Source: Zanthoxylum bungeanum
Lineage: Eukaryota; Streptophyta; Magnoliopsida; Sapindales; Rutaceae
Direction of reading: 5' to 3'
Assembly: GCA_019454045.1 (NCBI GenBank)
Contig: SKCR01038125.1
Coordinates: 1 to 64,000 of the forward strand
Length of the DNA: 64,000 bases
Shown: in pieces, positions 21,364-32,052 of the stretch
How the letters are laid out: each line of letters begins with the position of its first letter
How positions within the stretch are numbered: the first letter of the stretch is position 1
Program-made: the position numbers and the translations under genes
The notes under the pieces: model-generated
Told to the model about the DNA's origin: nothing
The model's input: the letters and a program-made list of their open reading frames with translations, nothing else
Databases searched by the model: none

Positions 21364-24300
21364 TGTAGACACTGTATTTTTGCATGAAAGCCCAGTGATA
21401 AGCCTCGTATGGAGGCACCACCCTTTAAGTTGCGGAAGTCGCGAGAAACGGACGTCGGAATGGAAAAATTTAAAAATAAATACATCAACAAATTTAACTC
21501 GCTAATTGGCCTCGGGTTCACTCGATTAATCTCTGTTTTAAAATATTAAGCCTCAGCCAAAAACCCTCGCACCCATCCAAAGCCCATTTCGCCCAAGCTC
21601 AATCCAAAAATAATTAAAAAATTTAAAACACATGTAACAAATTAAATAAATCCAATCAAATCAAATCCAATTAAATTAAATTAAATCCATTAAAATCAAA
21701 ACAAATCTCCTTCCTAAGTTAAATAAATACCATTCCTAATTTAAATAAATCACCTACAAAATTAAAGAAACTCCCCCACCAAAAAAACAAATATTCTTTT
21801 CCTAAATTAAACACACCCATAATTGATTGATTTGTTCCCATTTTTAAGCCATGCACACACAAGGAAACCCTAGGCTCACCATTATAAAAAGAGACCCAAG
21901 ACAACCCTTTTCCGTTTAGACATTCACTCATCTCTCTAGAGACACATTTCACGGCATCCACACAAAAAACCCCAAGCACCTTTCTCTCTCACACCAAAGA
22001 CCCTAGACACATCAACCATAAACAAAGACCCTAAGCCAACAAAATAACCACACAAAAACTCTCCCCCAAATACCCTAAAACAGCAGCCCCAAATACCTTA
22101 AAACAATCCAAAAATCATCCAAAAACCAGTCCCCAAAATCACCCAAAAACCAGTCCCAAAATCACTCAAAAACAGTAGCCAAAACCAAGCCAAAATAGTC
22201 CCCGAAGATCGCAAAAAAACAACAATAAAATAGAGGAAACAGTGGTGAAAATAGTGAAACAGCGAAGGAAAATAGTGGACCAGCGAACCAGGGAAGTAAC
22301 AGAGCACTAACCCTTCTAGCGACGACGTAACGCACTTCCGAGGAGCAACTTAAAAGGTAAGACCCGAGGGCACCCTTTATTACTTTTTATTTTGTAGTTT
22401 GGATACGGCACGCTCGGTTGGACATGAAATATGTCCAACCGGGTGTGCGAGGTCCTATATCAAAAATGACCAAATTCTTGGTCACATCTTTCTTTAATGT
22501 TCCTTTATATGTTTATCGCACGTTTATTTCCTATTATTAGCTCTTTATCATTCCACATGTTTCTTTCTTTGTTTATGTGTTGTTATATGCATTATCATAC
22601 TTAATGCCCATTTTTATGAATGCATTGTGTTAACGCGTGAATGTTGCCTCTCGTGGTATATCGGATGGAAACCCAGACATAAATTTCGTAGTCGAATCTG
22701 AATAGACGGTAGTGCGGTCTGTACTTGGGATACAACTCTACGTACCACTTGGGGAAACATTCCTGCATGTGTTTACTGCATTATGGATGCCACTTTCGCC
22801 ATCCCCTTCGAACGCGTTCCCGAACGCTACTCGAACGCACACATTCTGTCTCACCCCCGTTCGAACGCGTTTACGAATGCTACACGAACGCGGGCATTCT
22901 GGACAGATTCCTTTATCACGTCTTAGGCATTTTTGTGTTCATTGTTCCGCTATCTACTTTCTATATGTCTTTTTCTTTATTGTTAATCTAATACGCATGG
23001 GCTAACTAGGGTGGATTAAAGGTCCTTCATTCGAGGGAAATGCCTAAAGGCTACCTTTACCACGATGTTTTCCCGCACCGGATGAGGTACACTCGATTGA
23101 ATGTGAAATATGTTCAATCGGGTATACAAGGTCCCATATTATTGCTTTATTTATCTTATATGCATTGTTATTTGATGCGCATGGGCTAATTATGTTGGTT
23201 TAAAGGTCCTCTATTTGAGGGAGAAAAATTCTAAAAGACTACCTTTACCATGATATTTTTCCGCGCCTTTTATTATTCCGCTATTTATTTTTCGCATATT
23301 ATCTATTTGTTTATTCATGCATTGTGATCTAGTGCGCATGGGCTAACTAGGGTGGATTAAAGGTCATTCATTCGAGGGAAATTCTTAAAGGCTACCTTTA
23401 CCATGATGTTTTGCCACGTTGGACGAGATACACTCAATTGAATGTGAAATATGTTCAATCGGGCATACGAGGTCCTACATTATGTATTTGTTTATCCATA
23501 CATGTGTTTGTGTCATTTCATATGCCACTTTGGTAATCTCATTTGAACCCGTTTCCGAACGCTACATGAACGTACGTATTCTGCCTCAGTTCATTCGAAC
23601 GCGTTTCAAAACGCTACTCGAATGCGAATGTATTTTGTTTTGTCATGCATCAGGTCTTACCCTGTTCGAACGCGTTTCCGAATGCTATACGAATGCGGAC
23701 ATTCTGTTTCATTTACATTCGAACGTGTTTCAGAATGCCACTCGAACGCCCACGTATTCTGTTTTATAATGCATCAGGCCTTGTGCTTTTCGAACATATT
23801 TTCGAACGCTATACGAACGCGAACATTCTGTTTACCATTCAAATATGTTTCAAACGCTACACGAACGCACATACAATGCACAAACTTCTTTTCGTCATAT
23901 CTCATGCATGTTTGTTTCTTTGATCATTTCTTTCGCACTACATGATTAATTATATCATTTCATTATTTACGCTTAGATAATCATCATTTATTTATATTTC
24001 TGCATTTATCTGCTTAATGTTTTCATGAGACTGTGTACTTGCCTTTATTTCACTTACTTTTATGCATGCAAACTTAGATATAGGTTACATGCAAATTTAG
24101 ATATAGGTTATCCTTGTGTATGTATGTTGTGTAGACTTGGTTATATTATTGCACAAATCCGTTCATTACAAGTGGCATAAGTAAGAGACCATTCTGAACC
24201 CAACGGTTTGAGGTCTTCCCTTACAAGGGGTGAGTGCGGCCTTAAATCATTTCCCAGTTCACACTGGGTGGCGACTCCATTTTATTTCTCCGGTTTAGTT

Positions 24301-24372
24301 CCCCGCGGACTACTTCGTACTCCCGACCGGGCCGCGAGCCCAGGACAGCGTCGCTGATTTCTGTGTCCTACA
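21364..24372 (+). repeat. 3' LTR of element C
   Basis: A direct repeat of 13610-16588, about 3.01 kb, starting TGTAGACACTG and ending GTGTCCTACA. It differs from the 5' copy by scattered substitutions and small indels, so the insertion is not brand new. It is followed by the target duplicate TGTAT. Confidence 0.9.
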
Positions 24373-25038
24373 TGTATGATCACATAATTTAATGTTAAAA
24401 TAAGGCTAATAAATTGTGTTAAGATACTATAGAAGTATAAACACAATATGCTTGTTAATTTGGTCAAAGATGTTCATGTTGGATATGGAATAATTAATAA
24501 GAGTTTGGAACTCAAAATTAAAGTTTAGAGCTATGGCTACCATTCTAGAATCACTTGACCACCTTTAGGTGAACTAGAATTGTTCATGAGACATTTCTTA
24601 TTGGGATTCTAAAATTAGTTTAGGTTAGATTCAAACAAATGCATATAAATATTTAGAATCCATGTATATTAGTTATATAATATGTGTTGTGGTTGGTTTT
24701 GATGTTAAAAATGGTTTTAAGGTGTATTGAAATGATAGGAGAAAATTGGAAGTGTTTAAGATTGATTTGAAGGTTGAAAATACGTACAGCCCAGGTGAGC
24801 CTCTCGACTCTGACCCTCCAGCGTCGCAACAATGAGCATCAGACCTAGGAGCATCGCGACTCCCATCCTTACGTGTCATAACGCTGAGATATTCAACTCT
24901 CGGAGTTTCTCTCACTCTTTGGAGATAAAATATTTTAAAATATTTAAAATACACATATTCATGATATCTTTGGGTTACACCTACTTCCATAGTGCTGGGC
25001 ACCGATCCGACCCTAGGGGTTCCACAACTGTCCCAACA

Positions 25039-25629
25039 GATGCTGCCTAGTTTTAGGCAGTACCTCAATAGACATGTCCCACCAGTCTACCCACGAATAG
25101 TTCTTCTTAAATAAGAAAACTAAATATTTAGGTCAAGATCAATTACCTACAAATATGGTGGTGCAGTCTAAGTACGGTAGGGATTACACCTAATCTCGAA
25201 AATCGAGGAATTTCTAATTCAATTATTACTCTACTACTCTTTCCTAAATAGGATTGGAATATGACACTTCCAATGAATCCTAAACCAACTAAAATGGTAT
25301 TTCACAACCTATAAAAGGAAAATAGATTGAAGGGATTGATTCATTCAAGCTTTGGCTCTCGCACTCAAGTTCCCAAAGCATATATAACTCCATAAACACC
25401 AGTCTACCGCTATCACAGAAACTCATTAAGGTCAGGGTAACTTTTAGCTTTGCTCTTCCCTTTATTTTCACTCGTCATAATCACTGACTTGAGCGTCGAA
25501 GTGCATACGGCATTCACCACACCAGTGAGTAGTTACTCCACGTTGACTTGCCTTTATTTTGCAGGATTGCTAATCCTCTCATCATAAAAATTCTCGATTG
25601 TAAGCCGAAGGTAAAATTCAGCGTCCATA
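25039..25629 (+). repeat. Remaining 591 bp of element Y 5' LTR
   Basis: It aligns with 30603-31186 of the 3' LTR. Shared blocks are GGCAGTACCTCA, TTCTTCTTAAATAAG, the GGTAGGGATTACACCTAATC block and TGACTTGAGC. It ends GCGTCCATA just before the PBS. Confidence 0.85.
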
Positions 25630-25655
25630 ATTTGGCACCCACCGTGGGGCCCTGG
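25630..25655 (+). other. Primer binding site of element Y
   Basis: AATTTGGCACCCACCGTGGGG directly after the LTR. The same block follows the 5' LTR of element X (39887 on) with GGCGCC in place of GGCACC. Confidence 0.75.
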
Positions 25656-26500
25656 TGATTCATAGCTAGCAAATCACAGTCTGTCTACAACTTGAACCAC
25701 AAACCATCCATGACTTTTGGAAGTGAAAATACCTCAGACACCATGTCTGCTCAACAAGAATGATCACGGGCGTTGGAAGGAGAAAACATCACCAAGTGAA
25801 GTACCAATGTCACTCTCCAAAGGTAGTTGGAGCAAATGGCCTCAACTTCTCAACATTGTGAACTCCACAATCAGCCTAATGACCTCATCCTCCATACCAA
25901 TCTTATAGGGACATTTGAAGGTGCTACAGATCACAATCAACCCCCAGAGATGTGAGCCAACCCAAAATCCATTTCTCTGTAACATTGCTGCTAGTTACCC
26001 CGATCGTAGGTGGTGAGCCCTCATACCAGGTGCTCACTCTTCGACCAATATACATATGATACCTCTATTTCTCTATCAGATGCTTCATCAAATATGTTCC
26101 CATGTGTTAGGCATCAGTTGAGAAAGAGCCACCCATAGTGAATACCCACTTGACAGTTCATCAACACCATCGGCCCCAGCCGACTCAGATGATGTGCTAG
26201 CAATACATCTCAATAAGGGTGTCACTTGATGCAATTAGACCAAGTAAAAAAAGAGTCAAAGACCACCAATTATCGCCTATGGGATATCATAGCTTCCCAA
26301 ACAAGCATTCATTGGTTACTTGGAAAAAATTGACTTTCACAAAACTCCAATTTAGGGAGAAACTCATTTGCTCAAATCGACTTATATGGACCATCATTTG
26401 GCCCAGTTGACATATTTCTCCTAGTCGACATGAAAATACCATCATAGACCTCCAACATAACTAATCGACCAAGAAGATTCTCTAGGATTTTCATCTCCTT
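25656..26500 (+). other. Element Y leader, degenerate, no intact gene
   Basis: It starts with the same GATTCATAGC(T/A)AGCAAA leader as element X. The first ATG after the leader yields only short frames with no recognisable gag motif. I see no gene. Confidence 0.55.
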
Positions 26501-26504
26501 CATC

Positions 26505-27012
26505 ATGTGGAAGGACTGTCATCTTCTCATTTCATGTCGTCCGGAGAAGATGACAATCTTTCTATGTCATCTTCTCCAGATGACATAGAAAGATTGTCAT
26601 TTTCTCCGGACGACATGAAAGGATTGTTATCTTCTCCAGATGACATAGAAAGATTGTCATCTTATCCAAACGACATGGAAGGATTTTCATCTCCTCTAAA
26701 TGATATAGAAAGATTTTCATCTTCCCCAGACGACATGGAAGGATTGTCAACTTCTCCAGATGACGTGGAAGGATTGTTATCTTCTACAGACGATATGAAA
26801 TGATTATCATCTTCTCCATACGATATGGATTGATTGTCATCTCCTCCAAATGATATAGAAAGATTGTCACATCCTCTAGACGACATGGAAGAATTGTCAT
26901 ATCCTCCAGGTGACGTGAAAGGATTGTCATCTTCTCCATATGAGCGAAAATAATTGTCATCTTCTCCAGATGATATAGGTGGATTGCCATCAACTCCAGA
27001 CTACATAGGAAG
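26505..27012 (+). repeat. 30-bp minisatellite in element Y
   Basis: Units of the form CTTCTCCAGATGACATAGAA then AGATTGTCAT, about 17 copies, with substitutions. The 30-bp period keeps one frame open, giving a repetitive SSPDDxE-type frame at 26507-26803, which I regard as incidental. Confidence 0.85.
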
Positions 27013-27990
27013 ACCTTCATCGGGTCTAGTGGAGTGAAGAATCTCATAGACCTTCATCAGGTCTAGCAGAGTGAAGACTCTCATGGACCTTCATCAAGTC
27101 TAGCGGAGTGAAGACTCTCATGGACCTGCACCGGGTCTAGTAGAGTGAAGACTCTCATGGACCTTCACCAGGTCTAGCTGAGTGAAGAGTCTCAGGGACC
27201 TTCATCAGGTCTAGCGAAATGAAGACTCTCATGGACCTTCATCAAGTTTAACGGACTGAAGACTCTCATGACCCTTCAAAAGATTAAGCGGAGTGAAGAC
27301 TCTCATGGACCTTCATCACGTCTAGCAGAGTGAAGACTATCATAGACATTCACCAGGTCTAGCAGAGAGAAAACTCTCATAGACCTTCATCAGGTCTAGC
27401 AGAGTGAAGACTCTCATGGACATTCATAAGGTCTAGCGGAGTCAAGAGTCTCATGGACCTTCATAAGTTCTAGCAGAGTGAAGACACTCATGGACCTTCA
27501 TCAGGTTTAACGGACTAAAGAATCTCATTACCCTTCATAAGGTTAAACAGAGTGAAGACTCTCATAGACCTTTATCACGTCCAAAAAGTGAAGACTTTCA
27601 TGGGCCTTCATCAGGTCTATAGGGTAAAGACACTCAAAGACCTTCATCAAGTCTCACAAAGTGAAGACACTCATGGAATTTCATCATGTCTAGCGGAGTG
27701 AAGACTCTCATAGAACTTCATCAAGTCTAGCGCAGTGAAGACTCTCATGGACTTCATCGGGTCTAGTGGAGTGAAGACTCTCATTAACCTTAATCAGGTC
27801 CAGTAGAGTGAGGACTCTCATGGACCTTCATCAGGTGTAGTGGAGTGAAACCTCTCATGGACCTTCATCAAGTCTAGTGGAGTGAAGAGTGTCATGGAAC
27901 TTCATCAGGTCTAGTCGGTAGAAGTCTCTTGAACCTTCATAAAGTCTAGTGGAGTGATGACTCTCATAGATCTTCTTCATGTTCAGTCGA
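27010..27990 (+). repeat. 37-bp minisatellite in element Y
   Basis: Units of the form GACCTTCATCAGGTCTAGCG then GAGTGAAGACTCTCATG, roughly 26 copies with variable identity. Related units recur in element X (42400-43700). Confidence 0.85.
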
Positions 27991-29165
27991 CGGGAGAGTA
28001 TCCTGAACCTTCAGCAGACTAGTCGATGGGAACATTTCTATGACCCTTGTCGGGTCAGGTGGAAGACCTGAATCATCATCTGGTCCAAACGACGTTGAAG
28101 ACTCTCCTAGACCTTCTTCAGATCTAGTCGACTAGAGATAATACTAGACCGTCATCTGGTCCAGTCGATGGGAATATTCCCCGAGACCCTCTCGGGTCAG
28201 ATTGAAGACTTGGACCTTCATCTGGTCCAGATGATGTTGAAGACTCCCCTGGACTTTCTTCAGGTCTAGTCAACTAGAGATTATCATGGACCTTCATCTG
28301 GTCCAGTCAATGAGAATATTCTCCATGATCTTTGTTGGGTCGGGTTGAAGACCCCGACCTTCATCTGGTCCAGACGAAGTTGAAGACTACTATGGACATT
28401 CTTCAGGTCTAATAGACTGAAGATAATCTTGAACCTTCATCTGATCTAGTCGATGAGAACATTCCTCAAGACTTTCGTCGGGTCAAATTGGTTTCTGGAC
28501 CTTCATCTGGTCCAAACGACATTGAAGACTCTCATGGACCGTCATCAGGTCTAGTCGACTGGAGATTATCATTAACCTTTACTGGTCCAATCGACGGAAA
28601 TATTCCCCATGATGTTTGTTGATTCGGGTTGAAGAGCTGGAATTTCATATGGTCCATACGACATTGAAGACCTAGACTTTCTTCTGGTCCAAACGATGTT
28701 AAAGGCTCGCACAAAACTTCTTTAGGTCTAGTCGATTGAAGACTATCATGTATTATCAGCGGGAAAAATCTCTGTGACTCTTGTCAAGTCAGGTTGAAAA
28801 CCTGGAACTTCATCTGGTCCAGACGTCATTGGAGACTCCATGGACCTTCTTCAGGCCTAGTCGAATGGAGATTATTGGACCTTCATCCGATATAGTCGAA
28901 GGGAATATTCCTCATGACTCTTGTCGAGTTAGGTTGAAGACCTAGACCTTTATCTGATTCAGATGACGTTAAAGACTCCTTTAGACCTTCTTCAGGTCCA
29001 ATCGACTGGAGATTATCTTGAATCTTCATCTGGTCCAGTTGGTGGGACAATCCACATCGGGTTGGAGAAAATCTTGGACCATCATCTGGTCCTATCATAT
29101 AAGAAGACTCATGAATCCTCATCTAGTCCAGTCGACGTAACGTGACATTCATCTAGTCTAAACAA
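27990..29165 (+). repeat. Higher-order repeat of about 140 bp in element Y
   Basis: The GAATATTCC-type landmark recurs at about 28174, 28314, 28451, 28588 and 28905. Each longer unit is built from shorter units with CTTCATCTGGTCCAGTCGA and GTTGAAGAC blocks. The same blocks occur in element X at 43920-44395 and 46223-46500. Confidence 0.75.
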
Positions 29166-29261
29166 TACCCGTGCTCCAAATGATATAAGAAGCCCAAACG
29201 ACATACTCGTGGAAAACTCTCCAAGTCAAGGTCTCATTGACTTAGAGAGTATGAGACAAAC

Positions 29262-31186
29262 TGTATAGGTCAAATTTGGGCTAAGGACCCAAATGTCATT
29301 GTGTCTCATGCCCACGCATCAAACTTGCGTTAAAACCTGACTCGAGGCCTTCATTAAGCTCAAAATAACATATTGGGTAGGGATGGCAGTGGGTAGGGTA
29401 TGGTGCGAGTTTTCCATTACCAAACTCGCACCCGTATATGTAAATAAATTACCAAACCCGCACCATACCCGTTGCGGGTTTTAATTTTCATTACCAAACC
29501 CGCACCGCATATAAAAATAAATTACCAAACCTGCATTGGTACCCAACGGATTTTTTACGGGTTTTTAAAATATTGAATTACTTTGTGTTCTTAATAATAT
29601 AATTTTTTTAATTAAATAATTTATTTTTAATTGCTAGCTGTAGTTTTCACATTTGTTTTTCATTTGACATATACAACATGCATTGTATGTATATACAGTA
29701 CATAAATAACATAAATTATGAAAGACTCAGTACCATATGTTTATTTTTTCATATAAACATAATTAAAACGAGTTCTTCCCTTCATAATTATATTGATCTA
29801 AGTTCACAAACTCAATCGAAAATAAGCTAAAAAGTAATCACCAACCTTTGGTCATATTTTTTTATGCTAAGTGTAATAAAAGTGATGCTTACAAGGCTCA
29901 AGTGATGTAAGTGTAATGAATAAGCAGAAAAGCTACTGAAGTTGCAGCAAACACTAGCTTATTTTGCTCATCTCCCGTTTCTGATCATGTGAACTTAATC
30001 CAAATTTTTGTATTATAATTTTATTAACAAGTGTGATTAAAAAAAACAATAATAGTCATGTAAAAAATCTTCAGTTGGGCAGGTTGCGGGCTGCGGCTGA
30101 GTGGGAGTGTGGAACTGTGGATTAGTGTTTTAGGTTTAGGTTTTGTTAGTTGTTTTTATATGAATGTTTTTTATATTGTCCTAAAAATATTAATTAATAA
30201 AAAATAATATTGCAGGTATGCAGATACCCGCAGCGGATACCCGTATTTTTTTCTTAAATACCAAACCTACACCGCACCCGCAGCGGGTTCTGCTTTAAAT
30301 TACCAAACCCGCACCGCACCCACTAATATATTTACCAAATCATACCCATTGCGGGTGGGTTTTTGCGGGTTTGCGGGTAAAATTGTCATCCCTAATATTG
30401 GGCCACTACCTAGGCCAATTCAAAGTGGGTTCCAGCCACTGGACAATAAAGCCTACACATAGGGCTCGCGTATGGGCCCATAGGTCCATCATACATCCCC
30501 AATGGATAGAGTCCACATGACATAAAAGGTCTCCAATAGACCCTACCCATGCTACTCAATGTCCCAGCCGACAATTTATGAACAATGTTTTAGTCGAAGC
30601 TACCTCATCTTATGCAGTACCTCAGTAGACATGGCCCGCCAGTCTATACACGACTAGTTCTTCTTAAATAAGGAAACCAAGTATTTAGAACAAGATCAAT
30701 TACCTATAAACACGGTGGTGCAATCCAAGTACGGTAGGGATTACACCTAATCCCAGAAATCCAGACATACATAATTCAGTCCCTACTCTACTTCCATTTC
30801 CTAAATAGGATTGGAATACGACACTTACAAGGAATCCCAAACCGGCTAAAAGGTTATTTCAAAGCCTATAAAGAGAGAGGAGATCGAAGAGATTGATTCA
30901 TTCAAGCTTTGACTCCCGCACTCAAGTTCCCAAAGCATACACAACTCCTTAGACACGAACTTACCGCCCTCACGACAACTCACGAAGGTCAAGGTAACTC
31001 TTAGTCTTGCTCTTCCCTTTCTTTCCGCTCGTCATCATCATTGACTTGAGCATCGGAGTGCCTATGGCATCCACCACACCGGTGTGTAGTTACTCCACAC
31101 TCACTTGTATTTATTTTGCAGGATCGCTAGTACCTCCGTCATACAAATTCTCGATTTGAGGCCGAAGGTGAAATTCAGCATCCACA
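29262..31186 (+). repeat. 3' LTR of element Y, interrupted by an hAT-like element
   Basis: It begins TGTATAGGTCAAATTTGGG after a purine-rich TTAGAGAGTATGAGACAAAC and ends CAGCATCCACA, as in element X. Removing the insertion at 29378-30394 and one copy of its 8-bp target leaves 900 bp. Confidence 0.85.
29378..30394. mobile_element. Non-autonomous hAT-like DNA transposon, 1017 bp
   Basis: The ends are TAGGGATGGCAGT and ATTGTCATCCCTA, imperfect terminal inverted repeats. The 8-bp target duplication ATATTGGG is perfect on both sides (29370-29377, 30395-30402), as expected for the hAT superfamily. Subterminal zones are full of ACCAAACCCGCACC / GCGGGT motifs on opposite strands, with an AT-rich centre and no transposase ORF. 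The empty site is confirmed by the uninterrupted Y LTR copy at about 11522-11530. Confidence 0.9.
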
Positions 31187-31813
31187 CAGGAAACGTAATT
31201 ACAAAGCGAATTAGAATCATAAAAGATTTAAATTATTGACTAAGATACTGAATTTGAGTTGTTGTTTTTTCTTCCATTATCAATCTCTCTCTTTATATGC
31301 CTTCATCAAATTATTCTCCTTATTTCCCGCAACTGCTCATTCACGTTATTCTCTTACCGATTTTGAGGAAAACTGAAAATCAATACACGTCTAATTTTTG
31401 AAAAAGTCGATTTTATACATAAGGCAGATCCTTCACTTCCACTCTTAACTTACGAAGAAACCTCCTAGAATCGGCCATGGGCTTATCCAAGCCCAATTGT
31501 TGGTCTTATTGTTTAGTTACTTTGGAGCATCCTAATGGGCTCAGCTCACACCAAAAAATTTGCTTGATTCGGGCGCAAAACTGATGTGTGTTGGGTAAGT
31601 TGGTGTCGGTTTTTAGATTATGAATATCCTGGTAGCCAAACATGCCAGAAGAATTATCTAGAAATCTTGTTTTATTCTGCCACGTCTCAAAAACTAAATC
31701 TCAGTCGTTAGATCATCCTTCTCGCCAATGATTGGCCCACTAGATTGGTCATGTTAACTCAGTTATAGAGTCGTCCCGTGGGGCCGTCTATAATATATCA
31801 CCCTTTGCATTCT

Positions 31814-31821
31814 CCACGTCA
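31814..31821 (+). promoter_or_regulatory. UPRE/ACGT-core element upstream of the GRP94 gene
   Basis: CCACGTCA (reverse TGACGTGG) is an ACGT-core site of the kind bound by ER-stress bZIP factors in plants. It lies 17 bp before the ERSE and about 240 bp upstream of the ATG. Confidence 0.5.
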
Positions 31822-31837
31822 AGGAAACAAAGCACAA

Positions 31838-31856
31838 CCAATGATATACCGCCACG
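31838..31856 (+). promoter_or_regulatory. ER stress response element (ERSE) of the GRP94 gene
   Basis: CCAAT (31838-31842), nine bases, then CCACG (31852-31856) matches the ERSE consensus CCAAT-N9-CCACG exactly, about 200 bp upstream of the start codon. ERSEs are bound by NF-Y together with ER-stress bZIP factors, and GRP94 is a known unfolded-protein-response target, so the match fits the downstream gene. Confidence 0.8.
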
Positions 31857-31973
31857 TACCAATAATCAAACATTAGCCGTCGGATCGTCCATGCTGCAAA
31901 GAGAAACCCCAAACCAAACGATTTTAAGTTTTTAACTCGAAGTAGTTCAGTCTCGGGAGATCTGCAGTCCCCT

Positions 31974-31985
31974 CTATAGATATAA
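31974..31985 (+). promoter_or_regulatory. Probable TATA box of the GRP94 gene
   Basis: CTATAGATATAATA lies about 75 bp upstream of the ATG and downstream of the ERSE. A second TATA-like run (TCTATAATATATC, 31788-31800) lies upstream of the ERSE and is less suitable. Confidence 0.45.
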
Positions 31986-32052
31986 TAATCAAACGGCAAA
32001 CGAAAAAGAATAGGGAATAATTTGATCATTTTAAAGTTAATTCAAGTTGACG

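Larger units (their letters stand above)
13610..24372 (+). mobile_element. Element C: 10.8-kb non-coding LTR retrotransposon (LARD type)
   Basis: Two direct repeats of about 3.0 kb (13610-16588, 21364-24372) bound a 4.8-kb interior with no gag or pol. The 5-bp target duplication TGTAT is perfect (13605-13609 and 24373-24377), and the flanks join smoothly into Z. A PBS-like block follows the first LTR and a PPT-like block precedes the second. LTRs of this length with an untranslated interior fit a large retrotransposon derivative that must use another element's proteins. The interior is filled with repeats: a 458-bp tandem duplication, a 43-bp array and a 30-bp array. Confidence 0.9.
11720..25038 (+). 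mobile_element. Z: LTR-like unit (probable solo LTR) split by element C
   Basis: It starts TGTTGGAG (11720) and ends CCCAACA (25038). Without element C and one TSD it is about 2.55 kb with no coding potential, which fits a solo LTR of a copia-like element. A TATA box is present at about 13276 (TGCTATAAATACAAG). Repeated TTGATTTAATTGGATTAAATCGAAGTGG blocks at about 12950-13160 form a short tandem array, and there is a (TA)n run at about 11958-11978. It interrupts the 5' LTR of Y. The flanks TCGA and GATGC do not form a clear 5-bp duplication, so solo LTR is inference. It was read as + by default; the orientation rests on the TATA box. Confidence 0.55.
11408..31186 (+). mobile_element. Element Y: non-autonomous LTR retrotransposon, heavily nested
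   Basis: The 5' LTR is split into 11408-11719 and 25039-25629 (312 + 591 = 903 bp). The 3' LTR is 29262-31186, or about 900 bp once the hAT-like insertion and its duplicated target are removed. The PBS is at 25631 and the purine-rich block before the 3' LTR is at about 29240-29261. The 3.6-kb internal region (25630-29261) has no gag-pol, only minisatellite arrays after a short degenerate leader. The LTR ends, PBS and arrays match element X at 39281-47260, so both belong to one family. The flanks (TTGGA left, CAGGA right) do not give a clean duplication. Confidence 0.75.

Noticed and set aside
26507..26803. 98-codon Ser/Asp-rich frame
   Set aside because: It is a 30-bp minisatellite read in phase; related arrays next to it do not keep a frame.
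26505..29165. Regular short repeats resembling a CRISPR array
   Set aside because: Adjacent units follow each other without unique spacers, the units drift by substitution, and the context is a plant retrotransposon.
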